Shown here one piece after another: positions 14,252-22,931 of a stretch of 33,092 nt of DNA (the first letter of the stretch is position 1; each line of letters opens with the position of its first letter). This DNA comes from Desulfovibrio sp. (GTDB lineage Bacteria > Desulfobacterota > Desulfovibrionia > Desulfovibrionales > Desulfovibrionaceae), in contig NZ_JAHZAA010000027.1 in assembly GCF_019424165.1 (NCBI RefSeq), positions 1 to 33,092 on the forward strand. Direction: 5' to 3'. Both the position numbers and the translations under genes were made by a program. The notes beneath the pieces were generated by a model. That model saw nothing but the letters and a program-made list of their open reading frames with translations, did no database searches and was not told the origin of the DNA.

Positions 14252-16965
14252 GCCATGTGAGCGCTGCCAAAGCCACGCTGATAACCTGCCATGCCAATGC
14301 GGACTTTGACGCCTTTGCCGCCATGCTGGCCGCCCGCCATCTGTACAGACCGCACGTTCTGCTTTTTCCGGGCAGTCAGGAACGCGGCCTGCAAAAACTT
14401 TACGCCGCCCTTGATACCAAAGCCTACAGTTTTGCCACCAGCGCGGAACTGGACTGGAATTCATTTGACCGGCTGGTACTGGTTGATACGCGCCAGCGCG
14501 GCAGGGTCAGCCATGTGGCCCCCTTGCTGGATCGCCCGGATGTACGCGTGGAAATATGGGACCATCATCCGGAATCAGGCGACGACATTACTCCCGACAA
14601 GCTGTATTTCGCCTCCATAGGCTCTGTCACAAGCCTTATAGTGCAGCACCTGCGCGAAGCCGGTATTCGCCTTGAAGCAGAAGATGCCACCCTGCTGGGT
14701 CTCGGCATTTATGGCGACACCGGCTCCTTCACGTATTCATCCACGACAACGGCTGACTTTGAAGCTGCCGCGTGGCTGCTTGGTCAGGGCATGGAAGTCA
14801 ACCGCATAAATGATCTGGCGGCCCATGAACTGACCAGCCTGCACATACAGGCGCTCAACAGCCTTCTGGAATCGGCCCAATCCTACACCATCAATGGAAC
14901 CCAGGTAGTTCTGGCCGAAGCATCCATGGAGCATTATCTGGGCGATTTTGCCTACCTCGCGCATCGGCTTATGGAAATGGAGAAATTCATTGTTCTTTTT
15001 GCCATTGGCCTCATGGGAGACCGTATACAGGTTGTGGCCCGCAGCCGCAGCGATACTGTCAATGTGGGCGATATCTGCGCGGCTTTGGGCGGCGGCGGGC
15101 ATGTTTATGCGGCATCGGCCTCTGTGCGGCACATGACCCTGCATGAAGTACGCGATGCCATTCTGCGGCAACTCTACGCGCAGGCACAACCTGACAAGAC
15201 GGCACGTGAATACATGTCATCCCCTGCTGTAGGCGTTGAATCGACAGCGACCATACGCCAGGCGGATGAACTGATGATGCACTTCGGACTCAAGGCGGTA
15301 CCTGTCTTCATACCCGGCACACGAAAATGTGAGGGGCTGCTGGACGCCCAGACAGCCTCGCGCGCCAGCGCCCACGGACTTGGGGCCGCCAGTGTGGAAG
15401 ATTATATGCAGCGACGCATCCAAACCTTGCCGCCGGAAGCGGTGCTTAAAGACCTTACCGCAGCCATTGTCGGAGCACGGCAACGCCTGGTACCCATTAT
15501 CGAAGATGAAGATGTCATCGGCGTTGTGACGCGTACCGACCTTATCAATGTTTTCGCCCACGAGCCCGGCACCCTGCCCGTGCTGAAGCATTCCTCCAGC
15601 AAGGAGCGGCATGTGGGCAAGCTCATACAGGACCGTTTGCCCGCTTCCGCAAAAAACCTGCTCCATCTGGCAGGCCAGCTTGGCCGCGACCTGGGCTTGC
15701 CCGTCTATGCTGTGGGCGGCTTTGTTCGTGACCTTCTGCTTAACAGGGCCAATCAGGATATCGATCTGGTGGTGGAGGGCAACGGCATAGCTCTGGCCAA
15801 GGCACTGGCCGCGCAGCTTGGCGGAAGAGTGCGCGAACATCAGGAATTTCTGACTTCCGTGGTCATCTTCAAAGATGCCGAAGGCCACGAATCACGTATC
15901 GATGTGGCTACTGCCAGGCTTGAGTATTATGAGTATCCCGCTGCCTTGCCTACAGTGGAGCTGTCTTCCATTAAAATGGACCTGTTTCGACGCGATTTTT
16001 CCATAAATGCCCTGGCCGTGCGACTGGACAGCTCTCCATTCGGGCAGCTCGTGGACTTTTTCGGCGGGCAGAGAGATATAAAAGAGCGCATTATACGAGT
16101 ACTTCATACCCTGAGTTTTGTTGAAGATCCTACACGCTGCCTGCGCGCGGTGCGCTTTGAGCAACGCTATGATTTTCGCATAGGCGCAGGCTCGGAAAAG
16201 CTTATTAAAAATGCTCTGGGGCTCAAGTTGATGGACAGGCTCAGCGGACCACGCCTTTTTCATGAATTCAAGCTGATTTGTGATGAAGACAACCCGCTGG
16301 CCTGCCTTGAACGGTTGGACCAACTGGGCATACTGCCGGCCATCGCACAACAGTTGACGCTTACACCAGGGAAGAGAAATATACTCGAAGAACTTCAGGA
16401 CATGCTGTCCTGGTATCGCCTTCTATATTTTGAAAAAATGCCTCAACCCTGGCTCGTATATTTTTTCGGGCTTTGCCATGGCCTGCCCTATGCGGAGACA
16501 TCCGTGCTTTACCGGCGGCTGGGGCTGCCAGAAAACAAAAGAAATGACATCCTGGGCCAGCGAGAACAGATGCGTACCGTGAGAGGACGCCTGGAAAGTC
16601 TGCAAAAACACCAGAGCGCCCAGGAATTCAAGGTGAGCGCCCTCTACGGACTACTGGCCCCTCTGTCGCTGGAGTCCCTGCTCTACCTTATGGCCGAAAC
16701 CAATGATGAAAGCCTGCAGAAAAAACTGTCTCGCTATATTACTCAGTGGCGTCATGAAAAAGTGGACATCACCGGCGAAGACCTTAAAAATATGGGCCTG
16801 TCGCCCGGGCCTCTTTTCAGCCAAATCCTGCGTTCGGTGCTTCAGGCCAAACTTGACGGCGAAACACCAGGGCGGGAAGAACAACTGGCGCTTGCACGCA
16901 GCCTGGCCCGTAATAGAACAAAAGACGAAGAAAAAAAGCTTGTACCAGCCATGCGCAACAATTAA
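14248..16965 (+). CDS. DHH-CBS-tRNA nucleotidyltransferase/poly(A) polymerase fusion
   Basis: A 905-residue fusion of three modules. Residues ~8-310 are a DHH/DHHA1 phosphoesterase-like part (HANADFDAF at 15-23, DHH at 105-107, GDTGSFTYSS, and GGGGHVYAAS). Residues ~318-440 are two CBS domains. From ~485 comes a class II nucleotidyltransferase head (VGGFVRDLLL, then QDIDLVVEG with the metal-binding aspartates, RRDFSINALAV, DPTRCLRAVRFEQR) and a helical body. Related fusions belong to the CCA- or A-adding tRNA nucleotidyltransferases, so a role at tRNA 3' ends is likely; the DHH part may trim nucleotides and the CBS pair may sense adenine nucleotides (inference). GTG start overlapping the xer stop. 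All main catalytic aspartates are present. Whether it adds CCA, only A, or poly(A) cannot be told here. Confidence 0.9.
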   Translation: MSHVSAAKATLITCHANADFDAFAAMLAARHLYRPHVLLFPGSQERGLQKLYAALDTKAYSFATSAELDWNSFDRLVLVDTRQRGRVSHVAPLLDRPDVRVEIWDHHPESGDDITPDKLYFASIGSVTSLIVQHLREAGIRLEAEDATLLGLGIYGDTGSFTYSSTTTADFEAAAWLLGQGMEVNRINDLAAHELTSLHIQALNSLLESAQSYTINGTQVVLAEASMEHYLGDFAYLAHRLMEMEKFIVLFAIGLMGDRIQVVARSRSDTVNVGDICAALGGGGHVYAASASVRHMTLHEVRDAILRQLYAQAQPDKTAREYMSSPAVGVESTATIRQADELMMHFGLKAVPVFIPGTRKCEGLLDAQTASRASAHGLGAASVEDYMQRRIQTLPPEAVLKDLTAAIVGARQRLVPIIEDEDVIGVVTRTDLINVFAHEPGTLPVLKHSSSKERHVGKLIQDRLPASAKNLLHLAGQLGRDLGLPVYAVGGFVRDLLLNRANQDIDLVVEGNGIALAKALAAQLGGRVREHQEFLTSVVIFKDAEGHESRIDVATARLEYYEYPAALPTVELSSIKMDLFRRDFSINALAVRLDSSPFGQLVDFFGGQRDIKERIIRVLHTLSFVEDPTRCLRAVRFEQRYDFRIGAGSEKLIKNALGLKLMDRLSGPRLFHEFKLICDEDNPLACLERLDQLGILPAIAQQLTLTPGKRNILEELQDMLSWYRLLYFEKMPQPWLVYFFGLCHGLPYAETSVLYRRLGLPENKRNDILGQREQMRTVRGRLESLQKHQSAQEFKVSALYGLLAPLSLESLLYLMAETNDESLQKKLSRYITQWRHEKVDITGEDLKNMGLSPGPLFSQILRSVLQAKLDGETPGREEQLALARSLARNRTKDEEKKLVPAMRNN

Positions 16966-17011
16966 TCAAAAAACGGTTTTCGCGCGGGTGCAGGCCTGCG
17001 GACAACCCACT

Positions 17012-17039
17012 TTGATTGAATTTAATGTGCACATAATAC
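17012..17039 (+). promoter_or_regulatory. Possible promoter for the HIT-lapA-mutS unit
   Basis: TTGATT (17012-17017) and TAATAC (17034-17039) are 16 bases apart in an AT-rich stretch between the nucleotidyltransferase and HIT genes. This is the most promoter-like sequence in that 167-base gap, but the fit is moderate. Confidence 0.35.
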
Positions 17040-17132
17040 ACTGAATATATTGCTCATATTACACATCAACATTTTATGCCAGACGGGTTTTCCACTTGCT
17101 CCTGATCATCAAGCGGTGTATAGAAAAAAACT

Positions 17133-17687
17133 ATGAAACAATTGTGGGCACCTTGGCGTATTGAGTACATTCTTGGACCAAAACCAGACACCTGTGTGTT
17201 CTGTCTTCCCACCGGCACACAGGAGGACGAACAGCGCCTCGTCCTTTACAGAGGACAGCATGCCTTTGTAATCATGAACAAGTTTCCGTATAATAACGGG
17301 CATGTTATGGTTTGTCCGTACAGGCACGTCATGAACCTTGCCGACCTGAACACCAATGAAGCCCATGAAGTTATGGACCTTCTTCAAACTTGCGCCACAA
17401 TATTAAAGAAACACTTTAACTGTGAAGGTATCAATATCGGTCTCAACCAGGGTGAGGCTGCCGGAGCCGGAATCAGGGAACACATGCATTTTCACCTGGT
17501 ACCGCGTTGGAACGGAGACTCGTCTTTTATGGCGGTCTTTGACGAAGTGCGTACAATGCCTGAGCATCTAAGCCGCAGCTACGCGGCATTGAAACCATAT
17601 TTCACGCATGGCGCTTTGGCTGGGGAGCCATACAGCGCCGGTTCCTCGCCCCATCAGGAAGGTTGCAGTCCGCAGCGAAACAGTTGA
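17133..17687 (+). CDS. HIT-family nucleotide hydrolase/phosphorylase
   Basis: A 184-residue histidine-triad protein. The catalytic triad HMHFHLVPRW is at His117, His119 and His121. The N-terminus has the WAPWRIEYI block and a CVFC pair (Cys21, Cys24) that binds zinc together with a histidine in several bacterial relatives; NKFPYNNGHVMVCPYRHV is the usual nucleotide-binding strand. The family cleaves nucleotide phosphoramidates or diadenosine polyphosphates such as Ap4A; the block order resembles the Ap4A phosphorylase-like branch. The last ~25 residues (EPYSAGSSPHQEGCSPQRNS) are low complexity. It is followed by a 149-base leader and lapA on the same strand. The physiological substrate is not evident. 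Confidence 0.9.
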   Translation: MKQLWAPWRIEYILGPKPDTCVFCLPTGTQEDEQRLVLYRGQHAFVIMNKFPYNNGHVMVCPYRHVMNLADLNTNEAHEVMDLLQTCATILKKHFNCEGINIGLNQGEAAGAGIREHMHFHLVPRWNGDSSFMAVFDEVRTMPEHLSRSYAALKPYFTHGALAGEPYSAGSSPHQEGCSPQRNS

Positions 17688-17710
17688 CGGAATCAGTGGC
17701 GAAGGAAGTG

Positions 17711-17736
17711 TTTTTTACGCCGGGCGGCGTGAAAAA
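17711..17736 (+). other. Hairpin TTTTTTACGCC/GGCGTGAAAAA
   Basis: An 11-bp stem with one wobble around a GGGC loop, starting 23 bases after the HIT stop. The T-run is on the 5' arm, so it is not a plus-strand terminator. It probably forms part of the leader that continues to 17815. Confidence 0.5.
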
Positions 17737-17752
17737 TTCGGCTGGAGGGCGC

Positions 17753-17815
17753 AAGCTATGCCCCTCATGGGCGGGCGGCATTCTCAAAAAGCCCGTGAAT
17801 TTTTTGAGATAGCTT
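17753..17815 (+). promoter_or_regulatory. Nested dyads resembling a three-way junction before lapA
   Basis: AAGCTAT (17753-17759) pairs exactly with ATAGCTT (17809-17815). Inside are GCCC/GGGC (17760-17772, loop CTCAT) and CTCAAAAA/TTTTTGAG (17783-17808). The three helices could close into a three-way junction ending 10 bases before the AGGAG site of lapA. I do not recognise a known riboswitch class. Attenuation or translational control is an inference. Confidence 0.4.
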
Positions 17816-17836
17816 TAGCCTGAGAGGAGTGTGTCT

Positions 17837-18370
17837 ATGCGGTATATCAAGGTTCTCTTGCTGGCCATCGTCTTTTTTCTTGCCCTGGTGTTCTTTTTTC
17901 AGAATCAGGGTCCTCTTTCACAGGACATGGTGTTGACGCTTCACCTTTTCTTTATTCCGCCCATGCATTCCATCCCGTTGCCGTTTTATTTTCTGGTGAT
18001 TGTGGCTTTTGCCCTGGGCTCCCTGCTTACCCTGAGTTTCCTTGTATGGGACAAGCTCAACCTCTCGGCCCGTCTGATGAAGCACAAGTGGCACATCAGC
18101 AGCCTTGAACGCGAAATGGCCCAGCTGCGCAAAAAGGCCGACATGGAAACCGCAAAGCGGAGCTTTTTTCATAGGAACAAGGAAAAGACCGATGCCGCGC
18201 AGCCTGTTCCGGTTGTGGCCGCCCCGGTTTCAACCGCGGAAGAATCCCTTGCTCCTGACCCTGACAAGCAGCCAACACGTATCGCGTGGCCTGCTCCGCT
18301 GTTTCTAACACGAATCCCGTACTCCTTTTGCCATGAAGCACTGCCATGTCTGAACCCACTTTCAAGATGA
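17837..18370 (+). CDS. LapA-domain (DUF1049-like) membrane protein
   Basis: A 177-residue inner-membrane protein with two transmembrane helices (about residues 4-22 and 50-70), the FFFQNQGPL segment typical after the first helix in LapA-domain proteins, then a basic cytoplasmic coiled coil (SSLEREMAQLRKKADMETAK) and a Pro/Ala-rich tail. In Escherichia coli the LapA/LapB pair is tied to lipopolysaccharide assembly control, but many LapA-domain proteins lack a known role. Start: the ATG at 17837 has AGGAG 7 bases upstream; a GTG at 17831 is in frame but too close. The 3' end overlaps the mutS start by 25 bases in another frame. The tail past residue ~150 may be poorly conserved. Confidence 0.82.
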   Translation: MRYIKVLLLAIVFFLALVFFFQNQGPLSQDMVLTLHLFFIPPMHSIPLPFYFLVIVAFALGSLLTLSFLVWDKLNLSARLMKHKWHISSLEREMAQLRKKADMETAKRSFFHRNKEKTDAAQPVPVVAAPVSTAEESLAPDPDKQPTRIAWPAPLFLTRIPYSFCHEALPCLNPLSR

Positions 18371-21021
18371 CCCCCATGTTTGAGCACTACATGAGCATCA
18401 AGGCTGATTACCCTGATGCTCTGCTTTTTTATCGCATGGGCGACTTTTATGAACTTTTTTTTGGTGATGCCGAGCTTGCGGCGCGTGAACTGCAGATAAC
18501 TCTCACCAGCCGCAGCAAGGACCCGAACAATCCCATTCCCATGTGCGGCGTTCCCTGGCATGCCGTGGATACCTACGTGGCGCAGCTTGTTGACAAGGGC
18601 TATCATATTGCCATCTGCGATCAGGTAGAAGATCCAAAAACCGCAAAAGGACTGGTAAAAAGGGCTGTAACCAGCGTCAAGACTCCCGGAACCGTGCTTG
18701 ATGACGCCAACCTGAACACCAAAAGCCATAACTACCTTGGCGCGCTCTACCCCGGAAACGATGCGGAAAAGGGCGGCTTTGCATGGCTGGATGTTTCCAC
18801 CGGTCAATGGTCGGGCGTGGACTTCAGACGACAGGCGGAGCTATGGCAGTGGGTGCAAAAAATGGCCCCGCGCGAACTTCTTGTTCCTGAAGGTTTTCAG
18901 CCACCCGCCCGTACGTTGCTTGAAGGTGTACGCCTTGTGCGCCTGCCCGTCAGCCGCTTTGATCTCAAACGCTCTACCGAGCGCGTGCTGGCGGCGCAAG
19001 GAGTGCGTGAAGCCGCAGCTCTTGGCCTTGAAGGCCGCGATGAGATCATGCGCGCGTGCGGTGCATTGCTTGCATATCTTGCGCAAACACAAATGCGCAG
19101 CCCCGAACACTTGCAACCTTTTCAGCGCCTGGATTTGAGCCGCAGACTCATTGTTGACGAAGTTACAGAGCGCAATCTGGAAATTTTCACCCGCCTGAAC
19201 GGGCGCAAGGGCAAGGGAACCTTGCGCCACGTGCTGGACGACACCATGACGCCTATGGGCGGCCGCCTGCTGGAAGACATGTTGCGCCACCCCTGGCGGG
19301 AAACTGCCCCCATTGTTCGCATACAGGACGCTGTGGACTGGTTTTATGCCGATGACGGCCGCCGGACCGCACTGCGCGAAGCTCTTAACGGCGTATACGA
19401 TATGGAACGCCTTTCCACGCGCATCAGCCTCAATCAGGGCAGCCCGCGCGACTTTATAGCGCTGCGCAACAGTCTGGCCGCCCTGCCGCAAGTTTTTGCC
19501 GTTCTTACCGAGCCAGCAACGTCCCTCTTGCTGCGCCCCGATCAGGAAAAAGACACCGCAGAAAGCTCTTCGCAAGAAAGCAGCGTTGCACAGCCCCGTG
19601 CCCTGAGCGAGCTTCTCAAGACCTGGGACACTATGGAGGACTGCACACAACTTCTGCAAAGCGCTCTTGTAGACAGCCCTCCCCCGGTCATTACTGACGG
19701 AGGACTTTTTAAAAGCGGCTATAACGCCGAACTGGACAGGCTGCTGGACCTGGCCGAGCACGGCGAACAGAAACTACAGGCCATGCTGGCCGAAGAACAG
19801 GCAACCACAGGCATTGCTAAGCTCAAGCTGGGCTATAACCGTGTGTTTGGCTACTATTTTGAAGTGTCACGGGCAGCCCACAGCGGCACTGTACCCTACC
19901 ACTTCATCCGCCGCCAAAGCCTTGCCAATGCCGAGCGCTTTACCACCGAGGCTCTGAAAGACCTTGAGGAAGAACTGCTTTCCGCTTCAGACAAGCGCAA
20001 GGCACTGGAATATTCCTTGTTTCAGGATTTGCGCCAGCATATGGCCGAACAGCGAGAACGTATTGCCCACATGGCTCAGTTGATAGCGCATCTTGATTAC
20101 TGGCAAAGCCTTGCGCAGGTAGGCCGTCTGAACAACTGGTGCAGGCCCGAGCTTGAAACTGACGCCAGCCTGACCATTCGTGAAGGGCGACACCCCGTGG
20201 TAGAGGCCATGATCGGCCGTGCCAATTTTGTTCCCAACGACTTCAAGCTGGATGAAAAACGCCGCCTGTGCCTGCTTACCGGCCCCAACATGGCGGGTAA
20301 ATCCACCGTATTGCGCCAGGTTGCCATCATATGCCTTCTGGCGCAGATGGGGTCAATGGTTCCTGCCACATCCGCACGGCTCGGCCTTGTGGACAGACTT
20401 TTCTCTCGCGTGGGCGCTTCTGACAATCTGGCACAGGGCCAGAGCACCTTTATGGTGGAAATGATGGAGACCGCGCGCATTCTGCGTCAAGCCACAAAGC
20501 GCAGCCTTATTATTCTGGACGAAATCGGCCGCGGCACCAGCACCTATGACGGGGTGGCTCTGGCTTGGGCCATGGTTGAAGACCTTTCCCGCCGGGCTCA
20601 GGGAGAATTACGTACGCTTTTTGCCACGCACTACCACGAGCTCACCGCCCTTGAAGGCAGGATAGATGGCGTTTTTACGATGAACATCGCCATCAGTGAG
20701 TACAGCGGCGACATTCTTTTCCTGCACAAGCTTGTTCCCGGCCCTGCGGACAGAAGTTACGGCGTTGAGGTGGCAAGGCTGGCCGGCGTGCCTGGCCCCG
20801 TGGTACAACGTGCCAGAGCCATTCTGGCCAATCTGGAACGCGGCCGTGATGTGGCGCGAAAAGCGGTTGTTTCGGCGGTGTGCCTGCCCGGTATTGACCT
20901 GCCCGCAACCAGGCCCGAAGAAGACATGCCTGTTCTGCAAGCGGCTCCCCCACGATCCGAACATCCCGTAGTAGAATTGCTGCGCCAGATCGAGCCGGAA
21001 GAATTGAACTTGAAGATATGA
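18346..21021 (+). CDS. mutS: DNA mismatch repair protein MutS
   Basis: An 891-residue mismatch-recognition ATPase of full family length. The N-terminal domain carries the mismatch-reading Phe34-x-Glu36 (MGDFYELFF); connector, lever (ITLTSR, then RRQSLANAERFTTEAL) and clamp regions follow. The ATPase has Walker A GPNMAGKST at about residues 646-654, the ABC signature region SDNLAQGQSTFMVEM, Walker B LIILDEIGRGTSTYDG, and the switch ATHYHEL. A short acidic linker and the C-terminal helix (VVELLRQIEPEELNL) resemble the dimer/tetramer tail. It should find base mismatches and small loops with MutL; no mutL is in this window. It starts inside the end of lapA and overlaps the next gene by 4 bases (ATGA). 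Confidence 0.97.
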   Translation: MSEPTFKMTPMFEHYMSIKADYPDALLFYRMGDFYELFFGDAELAARELQITLTSRSKDPNNPIPMCGVPWHAVDTYVAQLVDKGYHIAICDQVEDPKTAKGLVKRAVTSVKTPGTVLDDANLNTKSHNYLGALYPGNDAEKGGFAWLDVSTGQWSGVDFRRQAELWQWVQKMAPRELLVPEGFQPPARTLLEGVRLVRLPVSRFDLKRSTERVLAAQGVREAAALGLEGRDEIMRACGALLAYLAQTQMRSPEHLQPFQRLDLSRRLIVDEVTERNLEIFTRLNGRKGKGTLRHVLDDTMTPMGGRLLEDMLRHPWRETAPIVRIQDAVDWFYADDGRRTALREALNGVYDMERLSTRISLNQGSPRDFIALRNSLAALPQVFAVLTEPATSLLLRPDQEKDTAESSSQESSVAQPRALSELLKTWDTMEDCTQLLQSALVDSPPPVITDGGLFKSGYNAELDRLLDLAEHGEQKLQAMLAEEQATTGIAKLKLGYNRVFGYYFEVSRAAHSGTVPYHFIRRQSLANAERFTTEALKDLEEELLSASDKRKALEYSLFQDLRQHMAEQRERIAHMAQLIAHLDYWQSLAQVGRLNNWCRPELETDASLTIREGRHPVVEAMIGRANFVPNDFKLDEKRRLCLLTGPNMAGKSTVLRQVAIICLLAQMGSMVPATSARLGLVDRLFSRVGASDNLAQGQSTFMVEMMETARILRQATKRSLIILDEIGRGTSTYDGVALAWAMVEDLSRRAQGELRTLFATHYHELTALEGRIDGVFTMNIAISEYSGDILFLHKLVPGPADRSYGVEVARLAGVPGPVVQRARAILANLERGRDVARKAVVSAVCLPGIDLPATRPEEDMPVLQAAPPRSEHPVVELLRQIEPEELNLKI

Positions 21022-21326
21022 GCCATGTGCCGGAAGACTTGCGTATGGCATACAAAATTTTGAGTAATGCCGGTTATCTACCGCCGGAGCTGGCGGAGCG
21101 CAAAGAGTTGAATCGGCTGGTTGATCTGCTGGATCAATGTGAAGATGAGCAGGAACGTGTACGGCAGATGCAAAAACTGCAGTTTATGGTTGTACGCACC
21201 CGCATGCGCTATCAACGTCATATGTGCATCGAACAGGATGATCCCTATTACGACAGGCTGCTGAACAGGATATGCGCCGCTGGCAGCCCCCCAAAAAAAG
21301 ACGTCTCCAAGAGCTATCTGCCCTAG
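21018..21326 (+). CDS. Conserved hypothetical protein, 102 aa
   Basis: Not recognised. A small, soluble, helix-rich protein rich in Arg, Glu and Leu (LPPELAERKELNRLVDLLDQ, then ERVRQMQKLQFMVVRTRMRY) with no signal peptide or transmembrane helix. The ATG overlaps the mutS stop by 4 bases, so it is very probably co-translated with mutS. Its TAG stop overlaps, tail to tail, the stop of the smr gene on the other strand. Two cysteines (Cys58 and Cys87 by approximate count) are not arranged in a metal motif. Coupling to mutS could suggest a DNA-repair accessory role, but this is only context. Confidence 0.8.
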   Translation: MSHVPEDLRMAYKILSNAGYLPPELAERKELNRLVDLLDQCEDEQERVRQMQKLQFMVVRTRMRYQRHMCIEQDDPYYDRLLNRICAAGSPPKKDVSKSYLP

Positions 21327-22417
21327 TACAGATCAGAATCCGCCGGCAGCCGCTCCCAGTAAATATGTCCTTTTTTGCGATATTTCCGCAGTAGTACATA
21401 AACACTGCCAGGGCCGCCATCATGCGGCTGCGCCGTGCAGAATGCCAGTACGACCCTTTTGAGTGGCTCCTGGGTCAGCCAAATCTGCAATTTTTCGCGT
21501 AGAATGCCGATGCCGTCAGGCGAATTGCGCCCACGCCCGGGAACAACCAACACGGCACGCAATCCCTTGTACCAGCTGCCCCGCAAAAAACCGCGCAAGG
21601 CTTCAAATGCCTGCACAGCGTTAAGGCCGTGCAGGTCAAGATGACCTTCCGGGCTAAGGGAACCTGCCCGCAACTTGTTCATTATCATCTGGTCAAGCCC
21701 AACCACATGACCTTCAATGTATTCGTCCGTAAAGGACAAGGCAAACTCCAGTTTACCTTCCATAAAATCCTGCAAGCTGAGTTGGCCTTGCGGCGGCGGA
21801 GTTCCTGTCTCAGGCGCAGGGGCAATGTCGCGGCCACGGCCTTGAAGGGGTTGTACTTGCCCCATGGCCTGCACAAAAATGGCGTCTTCATCTTCGCTCC
21901 GGCTGGAATTGCCGCTTTCTGCCGCTGAATCCGCGCAAATCCCCGGAGTTTTGCACGTTTGGCTGGGTTTGCCAGCACCTTTCTTCATGCTTGTTCTCTC
22001 CAGCCCACTGCCTTGCAACGAATTTTTTTCCAACTCAAAAGGCCTTTTCCGTACAGCAGCACGCATGTCCGAATCTTTTTTTCTGCCTTTGCTTGTGGCC
22101 TTTTGACCTGGCAAAGCGCAGTGTTCTTCAAATAAAAATGTGCCGGAATTCTCTGCATCTTTTGTCTTTCTTTTTCCACTACCCTTTCCCGTAGGGCAAA
22201 CCAGACCAACAGCATTCAAAAAAAGTTCGCAGTCTTCGGTATCCAGGTTATCACAGGCCGCTGCGGACGGCTCTTTGGACAGGCTGGCGTGGCTGATGCG
22301 GCGTGACCTGCCCTGAGCGGAATTTTTGCATGGCTGACGCTTTTTATCTTTGTCCGGAAACTTCCCGACAGAAAGAGAACGAAAAGGGTTCTCGCCAAAC
22401 GAATCGGAGTTGCTCAC
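21323..22417 (-). CDS. Smr-domain protein with long variable N-terminus
   Basis: A 364-residue protein with a C-terminal Smr domain (residues ~250-345): LDLHGLNAVQAFEAL, the glycine loop VVPGRGRNSPDGIG, and a terminal HDGGPGSVYVLLRKYRK. Smr domains occur at the end of MutS2 and as stand-alone proteins, and in several cases nick DNA or cleave RNA. The first ~200 residues are basic, Ser/Lys-rich and mostly disordered, but contain two similar segments at ~65-80 (LFLNAVGLVCPTGKG) and ~180-195 (IFVQAMGQVQPLQGRGR). The GTG at 22417 is preferred since AGGGGG precedes it by 6 bases; an in-frame GTG at 22441 is weaker and falls against the secG terminator. Confidence 0.85.
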   Translation of the reverse strand: MSNSDSFGENPFRSLSVGKFPDKDKKRQPCKNSAQGRSRRISHASLSKEPSAAACDNLDTEDCELFLNAVGLVCPTGKGSGKRKTKDAENSGTFLFEEHCALPGQKATSKGRKKDSDMRAAVRKRPFELEKNSLQGSGLERTSMKKGAGKPSQTCKTPGICADSAAESGNSSRSEDEDAIFVQAMGQVQPLQGRGRDIAPAPETGTPPPQGQLSLQDFMEGKLEFALSFTDEYIEGHVVGLDQMIMNKLRAGSLSPEGHLDLHGLNAVQAFEALRGFLRGSWYKGLRAVLVVPGRGRNSPDGIGILREKLQIWLTQEPLKRVVLAFCTAQPHDGGPGSVYVLLRKYRKKGHIYWERLPADSDLY

Positions 22418-22448
22418 ATTCCACCCCCTGCTAGAAATCACCTGTAAA

Positions 22449-22474
22449 AAAAGCCGCGGCGTACCGCGGCTTTT
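22449..22474 (-). terminator. Rho-independent terminator after secG
   Basis: AAAAGCCGCGG and CCGCGGCTTTT form an exact 11-bp stem around CGTA. With A and T tracts on both sides it could act in either direction. It lies 20 bases beyond the secG stop and 32 bases upstream of the smr start. Confidence 0.92.
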
Positions 22475-22494
22475 CAGTTTGATAGGGAGAAAGT

Positions 22495-22878
22495 CTATTG
22501 TCCCGCAGGCGCTGCCGGAACTTCGGCAGGAGCACTCTGGCTTTCTGCCGGTGCGGCCGTGCCAGGCTGCACGGACTCCATCGGAGCCGGAGCCGGTTTC
22601 GGCGCAACGGGGTCCTCAATCTTCACATTAAGAATTGTGGATTCGCTGCTGGGGCGAGAGCTGCTCACGTAGGTATAGCTCAGCGAAGTGATGACAAATA
22701 TCACGGCCATGAGCGTGGTCAGCTTGGCAAGTATGCCGCCGGCGCCGCCGCTGCCGAAAACAGAAGTATTGCCACCGCCGAATATGACACCCATGCCCTC
22801 CTTGCCCGACTGCAGGAGTACAAGGATAACAAGCAACACGCATACAATGATATGCAGCGTAAGAATAAGAGTCTGCAC
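22495..22878 (-). CDS. secG: Preprotein translocase subunit SecG
   Basis: A 127-residue membrane protein that assists SecYE in moving proteins across the inner membrane. Two transmembrane helices (about residues 3-22 and 50-70) flank the conserved cytoplasmic loop LLQSGKEGMGVIFGGG and SVFGSGGAGGILAKLT. The C-terminal ~45 residues are an Ala/Pro/Glu-rich tail (APAPMESVQPGTAAPAES), a common variable extension. I chose the GTG at 22878 because GGAGGA is about 6 bases upstream and the protein then starts with the first helix; the frame is open to 22932 and that stretch would overlap tpiA. It is the last gene of rimI-tpiA-secG, with its terminator just downstream. Confidence 0.93.
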   Translation of the reverse strand: MQTLILTLHIIVCVLLVILVLLQSGKEGMGVIFGGGNTSVFGSGGAGGILAKLTTLMAVIFVITSLSYTYVSSSRPSSESTILNVKIEDPVAPKPAPAPMESVQPGTAAPAESQSAPAEVPAAPAGQ

Positions 22879-22931
22879 GTATTCCTCCTCGCCGTCCGGC
22901 CACTGCCCGATGGCGCGCCAGAAGTTGGGCA

